Below are positions 17,927-25,984 of a DNA stretch of 45,802 nt, one piece after another (positions within the stretch are counted from its first letter, which is position 1; the number at the start of each line of letters is the position of its first letter). The stretch comes from Syntrophorhabdaceae bacterium (GTDB taxonomy: Bacteria > Desulfobacterota > Syntrophorhabdia > Syntrophorhabdales > Syntrophorhabdaceae), in the NCBI GenBank assembly GCA_036504895.1, contig DASXUJ010000119.1:1-45802 (forward strand), read 5' to 3'. The notes under the pieces are model-generated. The model was not told where the DNA came from, made no database searches, and saw nothing but the letters and a program-made list of their open reading frames with translations. Made by a program: the position numbers and the translations under genes.

Positions 17927-18086
17927 TTGCGATTTTTATATTACAATATACGAGAGCCGATTTAAACGACAAATGAACCTGACCGCCAAGGAGAGTCCGG
18001 GCGTGGCCTCCTGTCCTTCGCCTCACGAGGATCGCAATCGGTGGTCGATCGGGTCCCGGGAAATACACAGATCGTCAGCGGCCTCT

Positions 18087-18644
18087 ATGGAAGCCATGGA
18101 ATCAGACAACCTTCTCATTGCAAATAATGGGGTGATAAAGATCGTTGAAGGTGATCTCACTGAAAGCGACGTGGACGCGATCGTCAATGCCGCAAACTCG
18201 CACCTCCAGCATGGAGGCGGTGTGGCGGGGGCCATCTCGAGAAAAGGAGGGCCAGTCATACAGGAGGAGAGTAATCGCATAGGCCATGTCCCCGTGGGCG
18301 GATGTGCACTCACCTCGGGAGGCAGACTCAAGGCGCGTCACGTAATTCATGCGGTAGGACCCAGATGGGGTGAAGGGGATGAGGAGCGCAAACTGACGGA
18401 GGCCGTCCGAAATACCTTATCCCTGGCCGCCGAGCAAGGTTTCAGGAGTATCTCCTTTCCTGCCATAAGTGCGGGTATTTTCGGTTTTCCCAAGAAACGA
18501 TGCGCCGAGATCATGGTCGGGGAGGTAACCGACTATCTCAAAAGTAAGGCCACATCGCTCAAGGAAGTTAATTTTTATCTTACTGATGCGGAGATCATTC
18601 GGTTCTTCAAAGAAGAGCTGAGAAAAAAAGAAAAAGGGATATAA
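18087..18644 (+). CDS. Macro-domain protein (ADP-ribose binding/hydrolysing)
   Basis: About 186 residues, essentially one macro domain. The signature IVNAANSHLQHGGGVAGAIS binds ADP-ribose, and the second phosphate loop is SAGIFGFPKKRCAEI. Homologues bind ADP-ribose, deacetylate O-acetyl-ADP-ribose or remove ADP-ribose from proteins or nucleic acids; which applies here cannot be read from the sequence. Start is uncertain: ATG 18087, or ATG 18096 with a weak GGAAG; both sit just before the first strand. Its TAA is immediately followed by the purF ATG. No partner ADP-ribosyltransferase is seen nearby. Confidence 0.88.
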   Translation: MEAMESDNLLIANNGVIKIVEGDLTESDVDAIVNAANSHLQHGGGVAGAISRKGGPVIQEESNRIGHVPVGGCALTSGGRLKARHVIHAVGPRWGEGDEERKLTEAVRNTLSLAAEQGFRSISFPAISAGIFGFPKKRCAEIMVGEVTDYLKSKATSLKEVNFYLTDAEIIRFFKEELRKKEKGI

Positions 18645-20027
18645 ATGTGCGGTATATTTGGAATATTTAATCATAAGGACGCAGCGAACATTGTCTATCT
18701 GGGTCTTCACGCACTTCAGCACAGGGGGCAGGAAAGTGCGGGAATCGCAAGCTCGGACGGCGACGCCATACTGTCCCACCGGCAGATGGGACTCGTATCG
18801 GATATATTCAATGAGACTACCCTCAGGCGATTGAAAGGTAATTCGGCCATCGGACACGTGAGATATTCGACTGCCGGATCGAGCAACATCGGCAATGCCC
18901 AGCCCCTTGTGGTGGAGTACTCAAAGGGATTCATCGCCCTCGCCCATAATGGAAACCTCACCAATGCAAAGATCATAAAAGACGAGCTTGAGAGTTACGG
19001 CTCTATTTTTCAGTCCTCCACGGATACGGAGGTTATCATCCATCTTGTGGCCCTCTCTCACGAAAACTCTACCCTCGACAGGCTCATTGCCGCCCTCAGA
19101 AGGCTGGAGGGCTCCTTTTCCCTCCTTGTCATGACGGACCGGGAGCTTATCGCCCTGAGAGACCCTTACGGGTTCCGGCCCCTGGTGCTGGGCCGGCTCA
19201 AAGATTCCTACGTCGTCTCCAGCGAGACCTGCGCCTTCGATCTGGTGGAAGCCGAATACTTACGGGAGATAGAGCCGGGCGAAATCCTCCACATTACCCA
19301 TGACGACGTAAAAAGCTATATGCCTTTTAAAAAGGTGAATAAAAAACGCTGTATCTTCGAATATATCTATTTTGCACGACCCGACAGCTTCATGTTCGGC
19401 AAGACCGTCTATACCGTGAGAAAGGCCCTGGGAAGGGAATTGGCGAGGGACACTCATGTGGAGGCCGATATGGTGATTCCCATCCCCGATTCGGGCATAG
19501 GGGCGGCCATAGGTTACTCTCAGGAGACAGGCATACCTTTCGAGCTCGGGCTCATAAGAAACCATTACGTGGGCAGGACCTTCATAGAACCCGAAGAGTC
19601 GATCCGCCATTTCGGGGTAAAGCTGAAACTGAACGCCGTACGGGACGTAGTGAAAGGGAAAAGGATCGTCGTCATAGACGATTCCATTGTAAGGGCTACC
19701 ACCGGCCGGAAGATCATAAAGATGCTGAGACAATACGGAGCAAAGGAAGTCCACTTCAGGGTAAGCTCTCCCCCTACGGAGTATCCCTGCTTCTATGGCA
19801 TAGACACGCCTTCAAGGGGCGAGCTGATCGCATCCTCTCACTCGCCCGAAGAGATCAATAAATACATGGAATCCGATACGCTTAAGTACCTGACTGTGGA
19901 CGGGATGAAAAGGGCCCTCGACAATGGAGAGTATTCTTATTGCGATGCCTGTTTTACAGGCGCCTATCCATCGAAATTTCCGTGGGGCATGGAGCTCGAG
20001 CAGATGGAACTATTCGTGAAGAGGTGA
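18645..20027 (+). CDS. purF: Amidophosphoribosyltransferase
   Basis: First committed step of purine synthesis: PRPP plus glutamine to phosphoribosylamine. 460 residues. The catalytic cysteine is residue 2 (MCGIFGIF), exposed by Met removal with no propeptide. The glutaminase part continues with [11 protein letters not shown]. The PRPP loop is [15 protein letters not shown]. Cysteines in [18 protein letters not shown] and CDACFTG match the four ligands of the iron-sulfur form known from Bacillus, so an oxygen-sensitive 4Fe-4S type is likely. It starts directly at the end of the macro gene and is followed by pyrE after 2 bases. Confidence 0.96.
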   Translation: MCGIFGIFNHKDAANIVYLGLHALQHRGQESAGIASSDGDAILSHRQMGLVSDIFNETTLRRLKGNSAIGHVRYSTAGSSNIGNAQPLVVEYSKGFIALAHNGNLTNAKIIKDELESYGSIFQSSTDTEVIIHLVALSHENSTLDRLIAALRRLEGSFSLLVMTDRELIALRDPYGFRPLVLGRLKDSYVVSSETCAFDLVEAEYLREIEPGEILHITHDDVKSYMPFKKVNKKRCIFEYIYFARPDSFMFGKTVYTVRKALGRELARDTHVEADMVIPIPDSGIGAAIGYSQETGIPFELGLIRNHYVGRTFIEPEESIRHFGVKLKLNAVRDVVKGKRIVVIDDSIVRATTGRKIIKMLRQYGAKEVHFRVSSPPTEYPCFYGIDTPSRGELIASSHSPEEINKYMESDTLKYLTVDGMKRALDNGEYSYCDACFTGAYPSKFPWGMELEQMELFVKR

Positions 20028-20029
20028 AA

Positions 20030-20575
20030 ATGAACGAGGAAAAACGGCTGTTGGAACTATTGAAGCATCTGTCCTACGAAGAGGGCGATTTTGTCCTTAC
20101 GAGTGGGAAGAGAAGCACCTATTACATCGACGCCAAGGAGACCACTCTCAACCCGGAAGGCATGTCTCTCGTGGGCAGCATCATGCACCGGATGGTGCGC
20201 GAATTACCGGGAATCCAGGCCGTGGGCGGCGTGAGCATTGGCGGCGATCCCCTGGTCTGCTCCGTGGTACTCCGGGCGGCAGCGCAAAAGGATCCGCTCC
20301 TCGGCTTTTTCATCAGGAAAGAGCCCAAAGGACACGGGAAGAATTTATGGGTAGAGGGCGGGAAGAACCTCGAGAGGGACATGAATGTGGTGATCCTCGA
20401 AGACGTGGTCACCACGGGCGGCTCGTCTCTTAAGGCAATAGAAGTAACCGAAAAAGAGGGATATAAGGTCAAGGGTATCGTGGCCCTCCTCGACCGCCTG
20501 GAAGGCGGGAAGGCTGCCATCGAGGCCGGAGGATATAGTTTTAGATCCATATTCACCCTCACCGACTTACGGTAA
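20030..20575 (+). CDS. pyrE: Orotate phosphoribosyltransferase
   Basis: Converts orotate and PRPP to OMP in pyrimidine synthesis. 181 residues from the ATG at 20030, which has AGAGGTG upstream overlapping the purF stop. Key parts are FVLTSGKRSTYYIDAK (substrate loop), FIRKEPKGHG (catalytic flexible loop with Lys) and the PRPP motif VVILEDVVTTGGSS. Paired with purF it puts purine and pyrimidine PRPP enzymes in one transcript. Confidence 0.95.
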   Translation: MNEEKRLLELLKHLSYEEGDFVLTSGKRSTYYIDAKETTLNPEGMSLVGSIMHRMVRELPGIQAVGGVSIGGDPLVCSVVLRAAAQKDPLLGFFIRKEPKGHGKNLWVEGGKNLERDMNVVILEDVVTTGGSSLKAIEVTEKEGYKVKGIVALLDRLEGGKAAIEAGGYSFRSIFTLTDLR

Positions 20576-20653
20576 TAAGTCAAATTTGCGGGTCGGGCGC
20601 GAAAGAAGGTAATGCCGGGGTTATACCGGAAAAAATGTGAAGGGGAGGTCAGG

Positions 20654-20962
20654 ATGAAACGCATTGCATCGACTATTCTTACTGTAGTTGCTCTTTCTCT
20701 TATTTTTACGGGAATCGCCGCGGCCAAAATGGAAACGGCGACAGGCAAAGTTACCGCCATAGATCCCGCAGGAAAGGCCATAGTGATCGTACAGGGAAAA
20801 GGTTACGGCGCCCGCACAGTGGGACCCATAATCGGCCCTGATACGGTAATCAAGGTGAAAGGAAAAAAAACCGACCTGAATTCCATAAAGGTAGGCGACA
20901 AAGTAACGATCAAGCTCGAAAGGTCCGACAACGAATACGCAAAGCAGATAATAAAGAAGTAA
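20654..20962 (+). CDS. Small exported protein, beta-rich (DUF5666-like)
   Basis: 102 residues. A signal peptide (MKRIASTILTVVALSLIFTGIAAA) precedes a small domain of about 75 residues. Its repeated pattern TGKVTAIDPAGKAIVIV, DTVIKVKGKKTDLNSIKVGDKVTIKLE reads like an OB-type barrel seen in periplasmic DUF5666-like proteins. GGGAGG lies 8 bases before the ATG. Function unknown. It follows pyrE by 78 bases and may be separately expressed. Confidence 0.75.
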   Translation: MKRIASTILTVVALSLIFTGIAAAKMETATGKVTAIDPAGKAIVIVQGKGYGARTVGPIIGPDTVIKVKGKKTDLNSIKVGDKVTIKLERSDNEYAKQIIKK

Positions 20963-20965
20963 CTT

Positions 20966-21341
20966 TAGCTCCCACCGCGAGCGACAGGCACCCCGGGTTT
21001 TTGCCCCCGGACCAACAGCAGGCGCTTAAAGGCGACGAGTTCCTTCTCTTGTTTTCTGTTTCACCTTAGCTCGCCTAGCGAGCGAGAAGGGGAGGCTCCG
21101 CGGGCTTTGCCCGTGGACCAACAGTAGGGGCCTTAAGGCCGGGGGGCGACGTGAGCCCGTTCAAATAGCTGGCGACGCAGGACCCTGCAAATAACCGACG
21201 GAATGAGTTCTTGTTTCTATTTAGCTCGCACCGCGAGCGAGAGGGGAAGGCTCCGCGGGCTTTGCCCGTGGAGGGGGCGACGTGAGCCCCTAAAATAGCT
21301 GGCGACGTGAGCCCCTAAAATAGCTGGCGACGTAAGCCCCT
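20966..21341. repeat. Palindromic intergenic repeat array
   Basis: This 380-base gap has no gene. Three diverged copies of a palindrome-rich element start at about 20966, 21067 and 21222. Each copy opens with TAGCTCGC..GCGAGCGAG (a hairpin) and continues with a GC stem (CCGCGGGC-TTT-GCCCGTGG in the last two). The first two share a GGACCAACAG block. The last two reach GGCGACGTGAGCCC, itself a hairpin (GGGGC/GCCCC). The arrangement is like REP/BIME-type extragenic repeats between the ends of two convergent genes. Confidence 0.8.
21276..21340. repeat. Three tandem 25-base units at the engB 3' end
   Basis: Two perfect 25-base copies (21276-21300, 21301-21325) of a unit beginning GGCGACGTGAGCCCC and ending TAGCT, then a partial third (21326-21340) with one change (GTAAG). 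The third runs to within a base of the engB stop codon. Confidence 0.9.
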
Positions 21342-21932
21342 TTAATGTTCCGCCACAATATGCGAGAGCAACTCCTTTCTCCCATAGCCGTCCTTTGCTG
21401 AAAAGGTAAGGACACGGCTTTCGCCGAAATATCGCGAGAAGAGCATCTTCTTCTTCATTACATTACTTCTCGTCTCTTTGTCGATTTTCGTCAATACCAC
21501 CGAAAATTCAAGTTCCAGGGAAAAAACCCAATCTATCAGGGCCTTATCAAGATCGTCTATATCCCTTCTCACATCGTAGACCCAGATAAGGTCACGGATG
21601 CGCCGGCTTTCGGCTATATAACCCCCGATCATGGATTCCCAGCCCTTATACATCTCTTTCGATACCTTGGCGTAACCGAATCCCGGAAAATCGGAAAAGA
21701 TCATCGACTTCCTGCCGCCTCCGAGTTCATAGAGGACCTTGTAGAGGTTGATAATCCTCGTCGCCCCGGGCGTCGAGCTGGTCTTCGCCACTTTTCGCAT
21801 AACCAGCCTGTTGATCATCGATGATTTTCCGACATTCGACCGCCCTATAAAAGAGACCTCGGGGACAGTCTCGTCTGCGGTCTCGTCCGGTCGAGTAACT
21901 CCCTTCATATATTCGGCATTTAATATCTTCAT
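21342..21932 (-). CDS. engB: Ribosome-biogenesis GTPase EngB/YsxC
   Basis: 196 residues; the GTPase acts in large-subunit assembly. G motifs are clear: G1 GRSNVGKSS, G3 DFPGFGYA, G4 LTKID and G5 FSAKDG. The ATG at 21932 has AAGGAAGG 3-4 bases upstream, favoured over the opening at 21992. Convergent with the 20654 gene across the repeat array. Confidence 0.94.
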   Translation of the reverse strand: MKILNAEYMKGVTRPDETADETVPEVSFIGRSNVGKSSMINRLVMRKVAKTSSTPGATRIINLYKVLYELGGGRKSMIFSDFPGFGYAKVSKEMYKGWESMIGGYIAESRRIRDLIWVYDVRRDIDDLDKALIDWVFSLELEFSVVLTKIDKETRSNVMKKKMLFSRYFGESRVLTFSAKDGYGRKELLSHIVAEH

Positions 21933-22040
21933 ATTCCTTCCTTTATTGCCGAACCGGAAGCTCGGCCGCGCTATAGTATACCACAGGTTCACACGCAGAC
22001 AAGGGGCAGGTCCCGGTAAAGCGGAGCGGCCAAAAATCCG

Positions 22041-22069
22041 TTGACACCCTCAGGAGGGTATGGTAGGTT
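22041..22069 (+). promoter_or_regulatory. Promoter of the pst-type operon with a dyad in its spacer
   Basis: TTGACA (22041-22046), 17-base spacer, TAGGTT (22064-22069). The spacer holds a perfect inverted repeat ACCCTC-AG-GAGGGT (22046-22059), which could be an operator; MerR-type activators bind such central dyads but normally with a 19-base spacer. No clear Pho box was recognised. Confidence 0.5.
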
Positions 22070-22131
22070 AGGCTCAAATAAGGTTTCATGGATATTACCT
22101 AAAATAGTCATTCCAGGGTTTCAAAGGCTTT

Positions 22132-22296
22132 ATGAACACCATTGAGCGAAAGTTGTCCCGTCTTTCATCATCCATGTCTCGCAAGATGCAATATACCGAA
22201 AAGGCGGAGACGTCGATGGTTCACGATAAACACGAGGTGCAGTCCAAAAGAAGAACCTCAATCCTCGGGTATCTGCTCAAGGAGGATATCATTTGA
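22132..22296 (+). CDS. Small ORF coupled to pstS
   Basis: A 54-residue reading frame (MNTIERKLSRLSSSMSRKMQ...LLKEDII), too short for most gene callers. It is basic and Ser/Arg/Lys-rich, with no membrane segment and no family I recognise. It lies between the promoter at 22041 and pstS. AAAGG stands 5 bases before its ATG. Its TGA overlaps the TTG start of pstS (TTGA), the same junction that joins pstC to pstA. Its C-terminal codons contain the pstS Shine-Dalgarno (AAGGAGG). It could be a real small protein or a coupling leader peptide. Confidence 0.45.
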   Translation: MNTIERKLSRLSSSMSRKMQYTEKAETSMVHDKHEVQSKRRTSILGYLLKEDII

Positions 22297-23291
22297 TAAC
22301 CGAAGGGCACAAATTCCTCTCGTCCCACTCCCTCATTCTTTGCTTTCTCTTCATCTTTTTCCTCTTCTCGGGCCTCGCCGGCTGCGGACAAAAGGAAGAT
22401 GCAGTCTCTTCGGGCATTCAACTTAAAGGTACTGTTCGCGTTTCAGGCGCTTGGGCCCTTTACCCTATGATGGTGAGGTGGGCGGAAGAGTTCAACAAGA
22501 TCTATCCTCACGTCAGAATCGATGTTTCGGCAGGCGGGGCGGGAAAGGGCGCGGCCGATGCCCTTGCGGGTCTCACCGATATCGGTATGGTTTCACGGGA
22601 CATCAAAGAAGAAGAGATTCGGCAGGGAGGCTTTTTCGTTCCTGTGGTAAAGGACGCGGTCTTCCCCACTATGAATGCAGAGAATCCGGCGGCAAAAGAG
22701 ATACTGACCCGGACAGGGCTGAAGAAAGATCAGTTCATAAATCTTTGGGTTAAAAGCCGCGCCCTCACGTGGGGCGAGCTCGGAGGCACACCGTCAAAGG
22801 ATAAAGTTCAGGTCTACACAAGGTCCGATTCCTGTGGGGCTGCCGAGACATGGGCCGCCTACCTCGGCGGGAAAAATCAGGAAGACCTGAAGGGAGTCGG
22901 CGTATACGGCGACCCCGGCGTGGCGGATGCGGTCAGGAAAGATGTAATGGCTTTAGGCTTCAACAATCTTAATTATGCCTATGACTCCAAAACAGGACTC
23001 GCCATCAAGGGACTTGCCGTTCCTCCGGTCGATGTAAACGGAAATGGAAGAGTAGATCCTGAAGAAGATCTGAGCACTAAGGAGAAGGCAATCAAAGCCG
23101 TCATGTCCGGCATTTATCCCTCCCCCCCTGCGCGGTCATTAAACCTTATCACAAAAGAGCGTTTTAAAGGACCGGCAAAGATCTTCGTAAAATGGATACT
23201 CACGGAAGGTCAGAAATACGTGGATGAAGTCGGCTATATCAGGCTCGAGGATTCGCTGATTAAAGATACTATTCGGAAGATGGACCAATGA
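22293..23291 (+). CDS. pstS: Phosphate-type ABC substrate-binding lipoprotein with an EF-hand loop
   Basis: 332 residues from a TTG start supported by AAGGAGG 6 bases upstream. A lipoprotein signal ends in the lipobox LAGC (Cys31). The mature part is of the PstS class: VRVSGAWALYPMM at the first binding loop, SAGGAGKGAADALAG and TRSDSCGAAETWAAY as further ligand loops. Residues 247-258 (DVNGNGRVDPEE) form a perfect EF-hand/dockerin-type calcium loop, unusual for PstS. Phosphate is the likely ligand by family, but another oxyanion cannot be excluded. First large gene of the operon with pstC, pstA and pstB. Confidence 0.85.
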   Translation: MITEGHKFLSSHSLILCFLFIFFLFSGLAGCGQKEDAVSSGIQLKGTVRVSGAWALYPMMVRWAEEFNKIYPHVRIDVSAGGAGKGAADALAGLTDIGMVSRDIKEEEIRQGGFFVPVVKDAVFPTMNAENPAAKEILTRTGLKKDQFINLWVKSRALTWGELGGTPSKDKVQVYTRSDSCGAAETWAAYLGGKNQEDLKGVGVYGDPGVADAVRKDVMALGFNNLNYAYDSKTGLAIKGLAVPPVDVNGNGRVDPEEDLSTKEKAIKAVMSGIYPSPPARSLNLITKERFKGPAKIFVKWILTEGQKYVDEVGYIRLEDSLIKDTIRKMDQ

Positions 23292-23349
23292 GGTCAGGAC
23301 CAAAAAAGACGATCAGCCTCTCGGTTTCAGGGCGGGAGGTGTGACCGGC

Positions 23350-24246
23350 GTGAAGTGGCGGTACCTTAAGGACAGTGCGGCGAAAATATCGATCCGCTCT
23401 TCTCTTATTCTCATCAATCTTTTAGCGCTGGCTGTGGTGGCGGTGCTCCTTATAAAATCTAAACCCATATTGATGACTCACCCCCTCAGCCGCCTCCTCT
23501 TCTCCTCTTCCTGGCATCCGGTGAAGGGGGAATTCGGTTTCCTCCCTTATATAGTAGGAACCATCGAGGTAACCGCCATTGCCATGATTCTGTCGGTGCC
23601 CATGTGTCTCCTCTCCGCAATCTATCTTTCTGAATTTGCCCATAAGCGGTTCAGGGAATTGGTGCGTCTTGTGATCGATATCCTTGCCGGCATTCCGTCC
23701 GTTATCTACGGACTTTGCGGCGTCATAGCCGTGGTACCTTTTGTCCACGAGCTCGGCCGCCTTCTGGGTTCGCCCACCACGGGCTATAGCCTTCTTTCCG
23801 GAGGCATCATACTCGCCGTCATGGTCGCCCCGGTAATCATTTCAGTAACCATGGAGGTGCTTGCTGCCGTGCCGAAGGAGGCGCGGGAAAGCGCGCTTGC
23901 CCTGGGGGCCACAAAATGGGAGACCGCCCGCCACGTGGTAGTGAAGGCGTCCCTTCACGGGATAATCGCGGCGATCGTCCTTGGTTTTGCCCGCGCCTTC
24001 GGGGAGACCATTGCCGTCCTTATGGTGATTGGAAATGTGGCGAAAATCCCTGTTTCCCTCTTCGATCCCGCCTATCCCCTGCCTGCGTTGATTGCGAACA
24101 ATTATGGCGAAATGATGTCCATACCCCTTTATGACTCAGCCCTTCTTTTCGCGTCTCTGATCCTTCTCTTCCTGGTAGGCGTCTTCAGTCTCGGCGCCAA
24201 TATCACGCTTTCACGTCTCATGAAGAGGGGGTATTACGGCAATTGA
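23350..24246 (+). CDS. pstC: Phosphate-type ABC permease PstC
   Basis: Inner-membrane permease, 298 residues from the GTG at 23350 (10 bases after GGGAGG). A GTG at 23341 is also possible but only one base from the Shine-Dalgarno. About six hydrophobic segments are visible. The EAA-type cytoplasmic loop is ARESALALGATKWETARHVVV, and FARAFGETIAVLMVIGN is a PstC hallmark. It ends in TTGA overlapping pstA. Confidence 0.9.
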   Translation: MKWRYLKDSAAKISIRSSLILINLLALAVVAVLLIKSKPILMTHPLSRLLFSSSWHPVKGEFGFLPYIVGTIEVTAIAMILSVPMCLLSAIYLSEFAHKRFRELVRLVIDILAGIPSVIYGLCGVIAVVPFVHELGRLLGSPTTGYSLLSGGIILAVMVAPVIISVTMEVLAAVPKEARESALALGATKWETARHVVVKASLHGIIAAIVLGFARAFGETIAVLMVIGNVAKIPVSLFDPAYPLPALIANNYGEMMSIPLYDSALLFASLILLFLVGVFSLGANITLSRLMKRGYYGN

Positions 24247-25091
24247 GGTCACGAAGAGCTACGGAATCCCTATTTAAGGCGCTCATGATAATATCCCTTG
24301 CGGTGGTGCTGACCACCCTCGCCGGCATCATCTTCATCATTTTAGTGAAGGGTGCGCCGGCCCTTACCCTCAGCATGCTTATCGAAACCCCTAAAGGCGG
24401 ATATTATCTCGGAAAAGGCGGAGGCATCGCAAACGCTATTGTGGGCTCCCTCTATCTATCCCTCGGGGCCTCCATCATTTCGATTTTATTAAGCCTTCCC
24501 GCCGCCTTCGCCCTGCAGAAGGAGTACGCGAACCGGCACATTGCAAATTTCACGAGACTGACCCTCGACGTGCTGTGGGGCACCCCTTCCATCGTGTACG
24601 GCGCCTTCGGCTTCGTCGTCATGATCTATTTTGGTTTGAGGGCCTCTCTCCTCGGGGGCATTATCGTGCTTACCCTTCTCATGTTGCCTATCATGGTGCG
24701 GTCGATGGAAGAGGTGATCCGCATGATACCCCTGGAGCTTAAGGAAATCTCCTATGCCCTGGGCGCCACAAAGCTCGAGACTACCTTTTCGGTAATTTTG
24801 CGACAAGCCCTCCCCGGTATTGTAACCGCCGTGCTCCTCGCATTCGGGCGAGGGATCGGCGACGCGGCATCTATCCTCTTTACCGCCGGGTACACCGATT
24901 ACATTCCCCGCTCTCTTTTCGATCCGGTCGCCTCTCTTCCCCTTGCGGTCTTTTTTCAGATCGGGACCCCCAGCCCCGAGGTGCAGGAGCGGGCGTATGC
25001 ATCTGCCCTTATTCTTCTGGTAATCATCCTCATCGTGTGCGTCGTCTCCCGTCTTCTCGGACGCCGCTTTTCCAAACATATCGTAAGGTAG
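24243..25091 (+). CDS. pstA: Phosphate-type ABC permease PstA
   Basis: Second permease, 282 residues, beginning with TTG that overlaps the pstC stop by 4 bases. Features are about six membrane segments, the TPSIVYGAFGFVVMIY stretch, the EAA loop (LKEISYALGATKLETTFSV) and GRGIGDAASILFTAGYTD. No better start with a Shine-Dalgarno is seen, so coupling with pstC is the likely initiation route. Confidence 0.9.
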   Translation: MRSRRATESLFKALMIISLAVVLTTLAGIIFIILVKGAPALTLSMLIETPKGGYYLGKGGGIANAIVGSLYLSLGASIISILLSLPAAFALQKEYANRHIANFTRLTLDVLWGTPSIVYGAFGFVVMIYFGLRASLLGGIIVLTLLMLPIMVRSMEEVIRMIPLELKEISYALGATKLETTFSVILRQALPGIVTAVLLAFGRGIGDAASILFTAGYTDYIPRSLFDPVASLPLAVFFQIGTPSPEVQERAYASALILLVIILIVCVVSRLLGRRFSKHIVR

Positions 25092-25102
25092 GTAGATCAT
25101 CT

Positions 25103-25951
25103 ATGTCCCATATAAGCCTCACAAACCTCACTATTAGCTATGGAGACCACAAGGTGCTCCATGATATCACCGCGGACATTCCCGACAGCCGCATCACCAC
25201 GATCATAGGTCCTTCAGGGTGCGGTAAGACTACTTTGCTCAAGAGTCTCAACCGGCTGCTCGACCTCACGGAGGACGTGAAGGTGACAGGGAGCGTGCTC
25301 ATAGACGGCGTCAACACCTATGACCCCAATGCGGATGTCCTGGCACTGAGAAAGAAGGTGGGTTTTCTTTCTCAACGGCCTTATCCGCTCCCCATGTCCA
25401 TCTACGACAACATTGCATTCGGTCCGCGGATTCACCGTATGACTGAATCGGAATTAGGCAAGCAGCTTTCGGATCTGGAGGAGCAAAAGTTTCTCTCCCT
25501 CGCAGGCGCCCCGGGCTCCATTATAGGCAAAAAAACTCCCAGGGGCGGGCTCATGGACCTCCTGGTCGAGTCGTACCTCCGCGTAGCAGGCCTATGGGAT
25601 GAGGTAAAGGACAGGCTCCACTCGCCGGCCTCGCGCCTTTCGATCGGACAGCAGCAAAGGCTGGCCCTCGCAAGGGCCCTCGCTGTGGAACCGGAGGTTA
25701 TTCTGGCCGACGAACCGACTTCAGCCCTGGACCCGATCTCGGCCCAACTCATCGAGAAACGGTTTAAGATCCTGAAGGAGAAATATACCATCATCGTCGT
25801 CACTCATATCCTGAGACAGGCCCGCAGAATATCCGACTACGCCCTCTTCCTCTATATGGGCGAGCTTGTCGAGCACGGTCCGGCGGAGCAATTCTTTGCC
25901 TCGCCCAGGGACGACAGGACGAAGGCATATATTTCGGGCGAGATCAGTTAA
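25103..25951 (+). CDS. pstB: Phosphate-type ABC ATPase PstB, with insertion
   Basis: 282 residues. Walker A GPSGCGKTT (36-44), Q-loop Gln91, Walker B VILADEP (199-205) and switch His in VVTHILRQ are present. Two differences from typical PstB stand out: the signature is LSIGQQQ (179-185), not LSGGQQQ, and about 30 extra residues (about 119-152, with IIGKKTPRGGLMD) sit before the normal VAGLWDEVKDRL. AAGGTAGG lies upstream of the ATG. No phoU or phoBR follows in this window. Confidence 0.9.
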   Translation: MSHISLTNLTISYGDHKVLHDITADIPDSRITTIIGPSGCGKTTLLKSLNRLLDLTEDVKVTGSVLIDGVNTYDPNADVLALRKKVGFLSQRPYPLPMSIYDNIAFGPRIHRMTESELGKQLSDLEEQKFLSLAGAPGSIIGKKTPRGGLMDLLVESYLRVAGLWDEVKDRLHSPASRLSIGQQQRLALARALAVEPEVILADEPTSALDPISAQLIEKRFKILKEKYTIIVVTHILRQARRISDYALFLYMGELVEHGPAEQFFASPRDDRTKAYISGEIS

Positions 25952-25960
25952 AAATAATCG

Positions 25961-25984
25961 GGTTTAAAAAGGTAGGATGCTACC
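25961..25984 (-). terminator. Short terminator at the end of the glycan cluster
   Basis: On the minus strand GGTAG-CATC-CTACC is followed by TTTTTAAACC. The five-pair stem begins at the last gene's stop codon. Weak but correctly placed to end the minus-strand cluster facing pstB. Confidence 0.45.
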
